The position numbers and the translations under genes are program-made. A stretch of 64,000 bases of DNA from Polytrichum commune. Taxonomy: Eukaryota; Streptophyta; Polytrichopsida; Polytrichales; Polytrichaceae. Below are positions 36,863 through 48,400 of this stretch, piece by piece. How positions within the stretch are numbered: position 1 is the first letter of the stretch; each line of letters starts with the position of its first letter. The DNA is taken from contig OX485803.1 of assembly GCA_950295325.1 (NCBI GenBank), positions 51,723,554 to 51,787,553 on the forward strand. Direction: 5' to 3'. The notes beneath the pieces are model-generated. The model saw nothing but the letters and a program-made list of their open reading frames with translations, had not been told where the DNA came from and ran no database searches.

Positions 36863-38949
36863 TAGTCAATTGTTGAATATCCCATAACAAGCAGGTGCCA
36901 AGTTTGAAAGTGTTTGTTTTAGGCCCACTTTGCTTAGATTGGTACAAGATTAATGAACTCTTAACTATAAAATAGCTTTCACCTTCTAGATAGAACAATT
37001 TTACCTGCATGTTGTGGTCTCATAATGGCCAAGAATATGTGGTGTCTATATGAACTCATTCACGAAGAAGGTGAAAACAAGACAAACTATACTACAACCC
37101 CCAAAAAATATTCATTGATCATTTGGTTATGGAAATAAAATTGGACACTTTGGCTTAATCTGTTGGGGTCTTGTTGGAATGATTTGGCTCTTAACCTATA
37201 CAAGGCTTGTCCTACTAGGTTCCTTTCATCCATAATGGATGAGTTTACAAAGACATCACGAACCCTACTTATCATACCTTGGGCATCCTTGATATTGACA
37301 TCTAAAACTTAACATGGCACCCAAGAGATTGTCAAGTACTAGTATGGGCCCGTGTTGTCCTGGCCCTGTGCACCCGTGCATATGCCACATCACTTTAAAC
37401 GTGGTCCTCCACCTTTCCAAAACGATGGGAAATAGTGGAGTGACAGCCATAACCACCACCACCACCACCACCATCACTATCACCACATATAGTAAATTCT
37501 TACATGTTGGCACCAAACTCACATATGAATAAACAAAGTTGGTTCTTGTTTTACTTGTAACCATAACATGCCCACAGTCGCCAACAATCATTTTCGTTGG
37601 TGCCCAACTTTTCGAGGTAGTTAAATTCAATCTTTTGTCCAAGTGCATTTGCATGAGAAGAAGCTAAGTCAATGATTTCTTTGGTGGTGTATTGTTCCAA
37701 AATACATTTCGACATGGCTTTCAATGGAGGTTGAATGAAAAAAAAACTATATATATATATATATGGGAGCCAAATGTGTACATGACATTCATTATAGTAA
37801 TCAAATTCTGTTGATAAAATCATCAAACCATGAACACAACCATAATCTCTGGTTTTGTTGTATATTATTACACATGTGATATTGCTACATTGGCAGTAAG
37901 AAAAGGGGGGGGGGGGAAGTGGAAGTGGGAAAACATTGATTTGGGTCAATGATGGTGGAATTTATTTCCAGCCAAGGATAAAAATTGAGCTTGCAAGTCT
38001 AATTTAGGGAATAATAAGCAAGCCCTTCTCAGTGGGTCCTATAGGGCCAAAGTGGCCACATACATTTTGATACATGCCTTGGAAAATGCGAAACAAAAAG
38101 TTCTATGTGATGTTTTCTTGTAAATAGATGTACCAAATTAAGATCAAGACCACGAAGTGTGGCCAAATTGTCTACTATCACGTTACACGTATGTCATAGT
38201 GCCATACCAACTACAAGAAGAAATTGTCAAAGTTTGGTCAAAATCAATGGACACTATTGCAGCAGCTAGAGATGGATGATCATGCCAGCACGTCACAACC
38301 TTCGAGTACAATTTGGGGAGTATGGTAGTCATACCCACAACAACCAACACATTGCAAATTGCAAACCACACAAACTATAATTTCAAGTTTGAGAATGAGA
38401 GTTGGGATGCAAAATAAAATAGGAACAAATCAAAGTGAAAATACTTTTTTCCACTTAAAGTGGTCATCACTTAGGGCCCCATAACGTTACTAAGCCAAAA
38501 AGACAGGCTCCATCTCAATATTCAGAATAATGATTCTCCCCTTGTGCACACGCCTCCCTTGATATTCAAGCTAACTCCAAAGACATATGGGGATTCTTAC
38601 AACAAGATGCTTAGACTTCCATGTGGATATTCTTCAACATAGGAAACGACTTGGCGAAGTTGAGTAATGTTCTACTCCGGGCTCCCAACTGTGAACTTAG
38701 AATGGTTAATACATGTTGAGCACATTGTCCAATCTCAGCGTAACACAAATCTTCTAAGCTACAAGCCTTACCATATACCACTCCAATCTAGGTGTCCAAT
38801 TCAAAAGAGTGATCACATGAAGCCCGATAAGATACACATGCCTAGTTCATTTACTTGTCTCAATCAGACACATGCAATTTAGTGGCATGTCATTGGTGTG
38901 GCTTTGAGAGCGGATACCCAAAGAACAAGTCTTAAAAGAGATCAAACTG
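36863..38949. other. No gene seen; reverse family F copy
   Basis: About 37085-37275 is a reverse copy of family F (compare 12515-12735). A (TA)n run lies at 37748-37764 and a 12-base G run at 37905-37916. No supported gene. Confidence 0.5.
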
Positions 38950-39240
38950 CATGCTCAAACTATGATAACCATTCGAAGTTCATGAGTCAACATAATTGGG
39001 GGGACATGTACGATCATTTCATGACCATGAGACTCTTCACTCTGATAAATGAATAAGATATTCCTATGAGCTCCAGATCTTATGAGAAAAAGTAGCCATG
39101 GCGTCGTCAATGTGGAGTTGCTAACCATCTTGTGTGTTATTTATTAATCACGTGTTTCATATCCAGGGAGAAGCGGGCTCGTCAGAAAAAAGGTAACCGA
39201 TTAAGACTCATCTACCTTACGTACGTCCCTTAATAAGATC
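38950..39240 (+). repeat. Dispersed repeat family E copy
   Basis: Carries 'agtcaacataattggggg', 'atgagctccagatc', 'gagttgctaaccatc' and 'atcacgtgtttcat', then a 'gggagaagcgggctcgtcag' word, matching 12215-12475 over almost its full length. Confidence 0.65.
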
Positions 39241-40700
39241 AGCCATGTTCACTCCGGGCGAGAGTCAGTTAGTGAAACAGACACCCATCGGCCCTCGAGA
39301 TGGTGAAAGCCACTTCCCTTTCTCCCTGCTAAACCTAAAACCCTCCTCCTCCAGTATCTTAGTGTCCAGGGAGATTTTTTTGGGCGTAATCGGTCAAAAC
39401 CCACCCTGGTGTTGCGATCCTCCTCTCGTGTTTCTTCAATTATTTCGAGGTATATTCCCAAAGATTCCCCCACTACGATCGCTTATGTTCCCTCGTGAAG
39501 TCAGTCTTGAACTCCAACCAGTTCAGTTGTTCCTCCAACTGATGGTCGGTTGTCCCCGATTATTATTCTCCTCCTCCTCCTCCTCGTCGCTCACTGCCTT
39601 CGCTTTTGCGGGAAATAAAGAAGCCGCGCGAGGGTACGAGAATCACAAGCAACAGAGATGCAACCTCCGACAGTAAGGTCGTACAATGTGGCAACCAAAC
39701 AACAACACGAAAAGGAAACAGAAACAGAAACTGCAGCAGGCGCAGGCAGTCGAGCAGGAAAGGAACGGATCGGAGCGCAACAGAAAAACATACAGAACAC
39801 GCGAACGGTGTCCCTTACACCACCACCTTACTCCGCTCCTGACATTCATGCAGTATGTAACTTAGGAATTGTACAGGGCAGGGCAGGGCAGGGGCTTGGA
39901 GCCAGCCTGTGTGCTGCTGCTGCCGCTGCTGGTAAGCTAGTGGCTGCTCAGTAGGGTAGTACTTGCTTATAATCACAGAGCCATTTTGTCCCCAAAGCAG
40001 ACTAGATGCCAGGCCTATCGACCTCCCCTTCTTGTCAGCTTTCATTCAAGATGTTCTTGCACCTCGTACGGCAAGCCCACGAGACACCACTGGAGAGTAA
40101 GTTAGAGAGACACAGAGAGACACAGAGAGAGAGAGAGGGTCATCACCGTCGGCCAAAAACAAAGAAGAGGCAAAAATTAATTACGTGCTGATCAGCATTT
40201 CATCAAGTTGGCAAGCATGCTTCATGTATGGGTTGCGAGATTGACAGAGAGAGTGAGTGAGTGAGAGAGAGGTGGGTTTCTACATGGCCCTTCCGTTGGA
40301 GGAGGAGAAATGTGGCCAAGAACTTTGTGGGTCAGAAGATCTTGTCACTCCAAGACGAGGATTCGGATTCCTGTGCGAGTTGGTTGGCCTCGCTTGCTTG
40401 TCTTTTACGACGCGGGCGAGAGGGAATTGTTGTTGTGGTCATCCGGATTGATGGTCCAAAACTTGTTTGTCCTCTACATGTTTGTGGTTTCTTCATCTCA
40501 ATCGTAATGTCTGCTACACTATGCGTAACATGTGGGGTCATTGAATCTAAATTCGGTGTCGAAACAACTTTGGAATGTCGCCTCCAGACTATATACTCTT
40601 TCATGAAGTTTTTCTTTCTTCATTTGGACAAGAGGTATGTTCGGTTGCCACCCCATCCCGGATCCTATGGGACCTCCAAGCTTGAGCCGCCGGACTAGTA
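39241..40700. other. GC- and CpG-richer island; possible promoter or exon remnant
   Basis: Base composition changes sharply from the AT-rich surroundings. The segment has CTCCTCCTC runs, CpG-rich words, GAGACACAGAGAGA microsatellite (about 40108-40138) and several overlapping open frames on both strands (longest 143 and 145 codons). No frame shows a domain or consistent codon pattern and they overlap each other, so I do not call a gene. It could be the 5' region of a host gene lying outside the window or a decayed retrocopy. Confidence 0.3.
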
Positions 40701-42712
40701 TTTAGATAAGTGACCTTCCTAGTATTTGATTTTTGGTGCACTCTACAACCTGTGGTGCAACCAATCCTAGGCATGTCTTTGCATGTTCAAGGTGTTCACC
40801 TTGACAATGAGACAACAAGCTTCTGAGGACCTTCAATTTTTGGAAGGGATGTTTTCGGATCATGTATAGACTTAGACCAACTCAAAATAAAGCAACACCA
40901 TAATTCACGTAACATTGGAGTTGTCGTTCGTTCCATCAAGGATGAGAAAATGTCAACTAAAAAGTGACTTAATAGAATGTAGAAAGATGGTATGCGTTAA
41001 TCTATGAGGGTTCATCATAGTGGGTTCGGTCTTTGACATTGCTCACTCAAGAACTCCATCTATGTGCAAGCGTAGAGCATGGCCACTATCGCCAACCTTT
41101 GTCTATATAGCCATGGGGGTGTACCCAATGTAGACAACCAAAATAACATGAGTGGGTACTTTCGACCCCTTGCCCCCCCCCCCCCCCCCATTTTATAATT
41201 ATAGATTAAACGGAAAGAAATGCATATTATGTTAATACCTTGTGCAAATTCTAAGTGGTAGAAAAATGTATCCATTATGTGTTGCCAATTTTCCTCTAAT
41301 TCTTCAAAGGAAAAAATATGATATTTAAGTTCAAACTGTCACACAAGTTTTGAAGGCCACTTTTATTCTATTTGACTATATTTTATTTCCAAAAATGAAA
41401 GAAATTCAATTCTCAAGTAATGAGATGATATCCAAACACGTTTACCCAAAAAATGGTCATGATAAACGTAAGTAGGCGGTAATGATTAGGTAAATGAAAC
41501 TTTCTAAGCAAAAACCTAGACAATATCATATTTGTCCAGTATTTGATGAACATGCGGATAGATGTGATGGTGATGGTGTTGAGGCCATCACCCCCACCGT
41601 TTTTGCAAAGGCGAGGGACCACAAGGTGGGGAGAGGGGCTTGTTAAAGTGCTAGAACCACAGTTAGGGGTGACCCGAGATTTTAAATCATATGCACAAGT
41701 CCAAGCTAGTTCATAATGTTATTCAATGGTTGAGGCCCGCTCCCAACAAATCCAGGTTGACCCTGTTGTTTCAACATGACATTATAACAAACTTGAAATC
41801 AAACATGGATTATGCAAGCATAATTTGGACAAATGCTTGAGACCACCCACCACATCCAAGAGATTGATAATGTTGTGTTTGTCGACAAATATCCAATGTT
41901 GGGGATAGATTTCGACTCCAACCCTTATGGACTCAGGATGTCAATGGAGAAATTTTTTGAGAAGCATCAAATGATGAGTCCAAGAGGGAAGTGGCAAGAG
42001 GAGTACATCAAATGCTGAAGGATCAACGTTGCAATATGCATACATGTCATTGCCTTTGAGACATAATGATTGGCATTTCTGTTCCTAAAAAAGAGTGGAT
42101 TTTTTAATAGCCAAATATCTATAAAGTCTCATATCAAATATCCTTACTTTTCATGCCCTTTCACTTTACATCTGGAGGATGTTAACAAGGATGAAGAATT
42201 GAAACAAAAAGGGCAATAAAATTTGAGATTCCATTAGTAGGTACCCAAAAAGGATGTAGGGAAGGATGTCAAATTTGATATCCTTGAGCATCATTAACCA
42301 GATATCCATATTCTTGACGAGATACCAGATACACCCTAAACTCCGTAAAATCAACCCCGTAATTTCACTCACTCTTTAACATCCCAAAGCCCTAGGGAAT
42401 GGATGTTCTTAGTTCAATCCCACTCCTTATTGTCACAATTTCTCCCTTATATCATAGGCTTTTCATTAATGCAAACCATCAAAGAAGTCAACCCACACTC
42501 TCGCATTGCGCCACGTTTCAATAGGTGGAGCGTCTTCTTCTTATTATTATTATTCTTGTTCTTGTTCTTATGCCACTTGTTGAATTGTTGGTGCATGGAT
42601 CTGGCACATTACTTGGGAAGGTTAAGTGGGAGGTTGACATGTGAAGATGGATCGTGTGTTATGATACTGTAGATTTTTCATGTGAGGATTTATTTAAAAC
42701 CCTAAGCCTTAA
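40701..42712. other. No gene seen
   Basis: Intergenic. A 17-base C run is at 41173-41189. Open frames are short and motif-free. Confidence 0.55.
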
Positions 42713-42721
42713 TCATGATAC

Positions 42722-43758
42722 GGGGGACTTTAAATACCCCCCCACGAACTTTTCGGAGTGTCAGAGTCGGGCTGGGGCAGCCGCCCGGCCAGAAAATCTG
42801 AATTTTTTGGACCCGACCGAAAACTGCTGCCCACCCGCCCGATTTCGAAAAAACCATTGCCCTTGCATTCTTGAAGGCCACTTACTCACAAATCCCATAT
42901 TGAGTGCACTTCACCTTCAAGGGCCAAAATCCAATATATATGTTCACTTCCATTGAGTAAATAAGCAATTGACTGGAGTTTCATTATCAAAGTGAAACCG
43001 TCAATAAAACATGTAATTAACTTGGAAGTCAAAAATATTACAAAACCCTCACTAACACTGAGGTTATAATTTTTGTGACTCACAATTTGAAATTGTCTTT
43101 GTCATTCTAAAATGACACTTAAATTTAGTGTGCTGATTTAGTATGTGTATTTTATAATATTTTAGGTAATGCCGTCTACTTTCACAAGTATTCATACGCA
43201 TTCATTAATATCAAGTGGGATTAAATATAATTAAGTCTAATTAATCTTCATTAATCTTCATTAATCCCAAATAAATCAGAAACTATGCTTACCAAATTAA
43301 GTAAACATAATTGATTATAAAATGTATCTACTGTAATTAATTAATTATTGGAATTAATTCCAGTGAGCTAATTCTAATAATTAATTTCTGGAATCAATTC
43401 CAGTGAGTTAATTATAATAATTAATATATGGAATTTTGTAATATTTTTTACTTCCAAGTTAATTACATGTTTTATTGACGGTTTCACTTTGATAATGAAA
43501 CCCCAATCAATTGCTTATTTACTCAATGGAAGTGAACATATATATTGGATTTTGGCTTTTGAAGGTGAAGTGCACTCAATATGGGATTTGTGAGTAAGTG
43601 GCCTTCAAGAATGCAAGGGCAATGGTTTTTTCGAAATCGGGCGGGCGGGCAGCAGTTTTCGGTCAGGTCCAAAAAATTCAGATTTTCTGGCCGGGCGGCT
43701 GCCCCAGCCCGACTCTGACACTCCGAAAAGTTCGTGGGGGGGGTATTTAACGTCCCCC
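42722..43758. mobile_element. Long-arm foldback DNA transposon (Mutator-like?) with 9-bp duplication
   Basis: Left arm 42722-43045 and right arm 43434-43758 are inverted repeats of about 325 bp that differ at only a handful of positions. The outermost bases are GGGGGAC on both ends. The element is flanked by an exact 9-bp duplication TCATGATAC (42713-42721 and 43759-43767). The 388-bp centre is AT-rich and non-coding. Long arms plus a 9-bp duplication fit Mutator-like elements; Merlin (8-9 bp) is an alternative. The arms are GC-rich and give mirror-image open frames that are an artefact of the repeat. High arm identity suggests a recent insertion. Confidence 0.85.
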
Positions 43759-43767
43759 TCATGATAC

Positions 43768-45014
43768 CTAGTCTTGTCCCTCTCACTTATGCTATGCATC
43801 TCTTGGCCATTCAGTCCGCCAACTATGTGGGAAGCTATTTAAGGAGTTGAATACGTACACAAGCATGCATTACTCATTGTGAGGTCACCGCTTACTAATC
43901 TCAAATGGAAGCCCTATTCAATTGCTTTCGTACCTTCACTTCACCCAAAATGAAGATCATTTGGTTTCCCACCCACAAGAGATGCTAACCAATTTTCATC
44001 GTCTCTAGAGTGTTATAGATCCATATTTGTATCATTCTCCCCACCGCCCTCTTCATAACCTTCCCGATATGGTCCATGTTGGGGTCTTGCACCAAGGTTG
44101 TACAAAGTGTTTCTCAACCTCTTGGATTGCCCGATCGTACCATAATTTGCTTGATCATACCATAAGCTTTGTGTATGTGTGCAACTTTGGGAGATTATCC
44201 ATGTCTCATGAATGAAATCATCAATTTCAACATTACAATGTTGCACTTTGTGTTATTCCATGATGTCACATGCTACACTAATTTCTATTATCATGCACCC
44301 ATGTTAACACTACGAAACTCCGTAATATCATGTGCACTTTGGTTGCCACAAGTGCGATACTACAAAGTTTAGAGTTTACAAAATACAAAAATGTTGGTAT
44401 TCCTATATATATATATATATACATATACATATGTAGATCACAATCTCAAAGGCTTGAAGTGTCATGACCTAGATAACCGACGGGACTTTAGAGATTGGCG
44501 CTAGAACGGCAAGTCATCCACCTACTCAAGCTAGTTATAAGTCATGACCGATTACCTCATGGATATAATTCGGAAATTATGAATCCATAGATGAAGACTA
44601 TGACATGACCTCCCAACGCAATTGTAGAATGCCATAATTAAGGTAAGCATGCCTTAAACAAGCACTCTTAACTTTATACCAACTTCATGTAGGATATGAA
44701 ACACGCAATTCGTATGAGAAAATAAGCCAAATCTAAATCATACATGCATCCATTTTCCTCATAATGTTCAGAGCTCATATGAGTATCTAATTTCATTGTC
44801 AGTATGTTTCCCTTTCTTATTGAATGAGCACATATGTCCCATAAAATACATTGACTATTGACCTTACAATGGTAAACAAATCTTATGCACAAAGTTCATC
44901 CTCTTTAAAACACATGTCTTTTCGGTGTCCGTTCTTAGATCCTCATTGAATCATTCATCACTCAAATATAGGTGTCCATTTAAGATAAATAACAAAATAA
45001 GGCCTACTTACCTT
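43768..45014. other. No gene seen
   Basis: Intergenic, with a (TA)n run at 44404-44421. The strand bias changes at 45026, where the LINE begins. Confidence 0.55.
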
Positions 45015-45025
45015 AGTGGGAGTCA
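45015..45025. repeat. Target-site duplication, LINE 3' side
   Basis: AGTGGGAGTCA, identical to 58346-58356 at the other end of the LINE. Confidence 0.75.
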
Positions 45026-45040
45026 TAGATAGATAGATAG
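45026..45040 (-). repeat. (TAGA)n tail at the LINE 3' end
   Basis: About 3.75 TAGA units (CTAT on the sense strand) directly abut the target-site duplication. Several LINE clades end in short tandem repeats rather than poly(A), made during target-primed reverse transcription. Confidence 0.7.
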
Positions 45041-45045
45041 TAACT

Positions 45046-45066
45046 CCGGTCCCGTTTAGGGACCGG
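45046..45066 (-). other. Perfect 3'-terminal hairpin of the LINE RNA
   Basis: An 8-bp perfect stem (CCGGTCCC with GGGACCGG) closes a 5-nt loop (UAAAC in the transcript), 5 nt before the tail. In other LINEs (for example eel UnaL2) a 3' stem-loop followed by short repeats is what the reverse transcriptase recognises. By analogy this is the likely RT recognition element. Confidence 0.7.
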
Positions 45067-45440
45067 CGTGAATAGAGTGTCCGTTCGTAATGCCAACAAT
45101 CCGATGCCCACAAGACATGGGGAAGCTGGGACAAAACTACTCTCCCCTTTCGAGGATGGACACTATAGTAGCCAGTAAATAATAACCGTGTCCATTTTGG
45201 CCCACGGGGTTTGTATAATTAGGGAATTAGTTGCACGGGTGTTCATCAAGTCATGACGGTTGGTTGTGGGAGGATGTTGAGATAAGACGGCCCCCGTTCG
45301 ATCCCCGTTTGACTGTCATATATGTAGATCATGATTTGATGTTGCAAGTGATAAAAAGGCAGGAAATTAGTACCAGCCAACCGACACCAATCCCTTATCT
45401 TGAGCTGCTAGGTAGAGATTAAATGTTTTGGTAGTTTGAG
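45067..45440 (-). other. LINE 3' untranslated region
   Basis: 374 nt between the ORF2 stop and the terminal hairpin. No conserved reading frame. A GTTCGATCC word resembling a tRNA B box (about 45296) lacks a matching A box or cloverleaf. Confidence 0.6.
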
Positions 45441-48400
45441 TTATGGAGGGTCTAGATTTTGGGGAAGCGGTTGGTGATTTTCTATTCTCCTTTTATGTAG
45501 GAGGATAGACATGGCATAGTGTATTGCAATGGAGTTGATATCTTTAAACGTATTTTTAATGAGATTCGTGGGTATTTTGAGTTTGTCTTCGAGTATTTTC
45601 ATAGAGGGGGTGTGGGTGGTAGCTCTGGCCCCAGCGGTAATGACAATAAGTGGTTCAGTTTTCCAACCTCTAGAAACAAGACTATCAAGTAGCGGTTTGT
45701 ATTTGTTAGTTTTTGCCTCTATTGCCTCTCGGGAGAATCTATCGTTGCAATATGTGAATTCAATAAATTGTATAGTGAGGTTAGGGTCGGTATCAGTGGG
45801 TGGGACATTTTGATATGGTAGACCTTTAACGCAGAGTATATCAGGTCGAAATCTTGCGTTGCAGTGGCATCTTTGTGTGTTACATGTGCATGGGAGGAGC
45901 CAATTAGGGACAGTATTTTCTTGGGGATTATTATTGAAGGTACCGGCATTCATGAGAATAAAACATCTAGATTTTTCGGACGAAATTAGAAGTTTACGAA
46001 TTTCTGCTACTGCTTTATTATGTCTTCTAACTCTGAGTGCATGTATATGTTGTTGCTTACATTTAAGTAGTACATGTAGCCACGTGTCTGGGTCGTTTGA
46101 GTTGCATATGGGACATGTAATAGAGGGGTATCTTTGATTGCCGAAGAACATTTGCTTCCTTGCATTACCCATGTAGGTGCCTGTGCGGAATTTGATAAGG
46201 CATGATTTTTGTTTGTCTGTGATTAAGGGATTTGTCCAGAAGTCGTTTGACATTTCTTTGTTTATGTCTACATTTTCTGTCCATTTGCACGTGTTGGGGG
46301 TTTGTGTGGCCATGATTGCGATATTGGTCTCCCGATCGTATTTTTTAATTTGTTTTTCTAAGAATCTGACTGGGCCTTTGTCTGGGACTTCATCCATCGA
46401 GGCCCAGATATCTTTTTGGTAGTAATACGGGGTTGCGTGGGCATGTTCGTATGGGTGACGGGCGTTTCTGTGTTCTAATTCTAATCCCATTTTTGCTAGT
46501 TTATCGGCTTTTTCATTACCGTCAATGTTGACGTGTGCTCTAACTTTGTATAGTGTGATTGGTTGTGTGCGGTTTTGAAGGATTTTTACCATGGAGTTAA
46601 GTGTGGTTTGGTCTGGGTGGCTATTATGGAGAGTGGGGTGTTTAATTTGTGTGTTGAGTAAGTATAAGACATTTAGACTATCTGTGAATATAAAGGCGGG
46701 TTCATTAGGGAATTGTGTGTTGACGATTCTTAATGTTTTGTGTATGGCCATCATTTCAGCACGTAGTATATTTTGATGCCCGTGGAGTCTTTTGGCAATG
46801 TTTAGGCCTTTGGGGCTGTAGATGCCGTAACCAGCTCTTTCTCTTCTCCATACCCCAGGGGCAATTTCTAAGGGTTTTATGAATGAACCATCCGTGTAAT
46901 AACTAAATTGTGGGTGGAATTTTAGGGGTAAATTTGTTTGGTAGTCTGGAAGTTGTGGGATAGGGATATTATTGTGTATGTATGGATTTGGGTAGTTTGA
47001 TTTAGCCCATTTTTTACTAGGGTTAACGGTGGTGTTTGGGGGGGTGGGTGGTGCAATTTGTGTGTGGCTCTGAGGTATGTGGAGGTTGTTTGATATTTCT
47101 TGTATTAGTTTCATTTGTTCAAGGGTGCCAATGGTATTGCTTTGGTGATGGATGCAGAATATTTGTATGGTAGATGGCTCTTTCCTGGGGATATTGAGCT
47201 CGGGGGGTATTGTGGGTTCCTCATAGGTGAGCGTATCAGCGGCAAAATGGGCAATGACATGTGTGTCTGGAAATGGGCCTATGTGCGGGTTGGAGTTTTG
47301 GTACCAATCAGTGTCGGGGGAAATAAGTATAGTGATTGTATGTGGATCGTTTTGGGCCGCCATTCGGGCCCAATGAATAGCTTGTTGTAAGTCTGTTGTG
47401 TTATGGGGGTGTGCGTATCCGAGTCCTTGCCATTTGTGGTCAAACGCTTTACCTAGGGATCCAAATATTACGTCTCGCGAGAATGGTGAATAGAATTGGC
47501 TGAATTGTATGGGACATGTAACTGGGGACGAGAAATATGAATGATTAATATTGAATGTTGTAATTAGGAGGTCTAGTATTGGGGTTGGTATTGTGTACTG
47601 GGCTCGTTTGAGCGTGTCATTTTTTGGGATACGGTATTTATACCTTTGGTATAACCAAACAATTTCAGTTTCGAATGCCTGAGTAGAGGGTTCTAGACCG
47701 TGTGTGGTATTTTTGGCCAGTTGGTATTGTTTCCATAGCCACAATAGCCGGGTTTTCGGGATGGTAAGGAGATGCCGGCCGTTGTCCTCGTATATGTGGG
47801 CAACATCGAATTGTATTTGTATGGTATCCGAGTTTGTTTCGATGTCGTTTTCTGGGTTACATTCATTAATAGAGATTTGAGCTAGTGGGATTGTTGTGGT
47901 TGGTGTGACAAACCTTGTGTCCCTATGTTGTTCTGTGGAGAAGTAGGCATTGATTATGTTTGAGAATTGTTGGTGTTGCCTTTCTTTGTAATACTGGATA
48001 AGTAAATCGGTGTTGTGGTTACATATGTTGGTTTCGCAGTAAGGATAAAGGTCTCGTTGTGTTCGCCATTTGTTATATGTGTAATTATTTGTTGTGGTCC
48101 ATTGGCACAAATATGACGTAACTGTCCGTTTTATTCCATTATGGTCGTTGGATTGTTTTTGTTTGTGATCGAGGATTTTTTGTATGGGGAATTGTCGGGG
48201 GTCTTTAAGCATGTTGCTGGGGGGAGGGGGTAGGTGGGGGATGGGGCGGTGGGTGTGGTGTACGGGGTTGCTCGGTGGTTGAGGTAGGATGTTATGGTGT
48301 CGAATAATGTACTTGTTTTTTAGAGATCTTGGCGGATGATGTTGTTGACATGGCATGGGGCAGTGATTACAAGGGGGGTGGCAAAATAATTGGTTAGCGA

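Noticed and set aside
39245-39676. 143-codon open frame in the GC-rich island as a host exon
   Set aside because: No domain, overlapping frames of equal length on both strands, and no clear splice or start context.
42654-43799. Open frames on opposite strands (42654-42956 and 43523-43786) encoding nearly the same peptide
   Set aside because: They are mirror images created by the inverted arms of the foldback element, not a conserved protein.
45226-45310. Possible tRNA or SINE (B-box-like GTTCGATCC)
   Set aside because: No convincing A box at the right distance and no cloverleaf; it lies inside the LINE 3' UTR.
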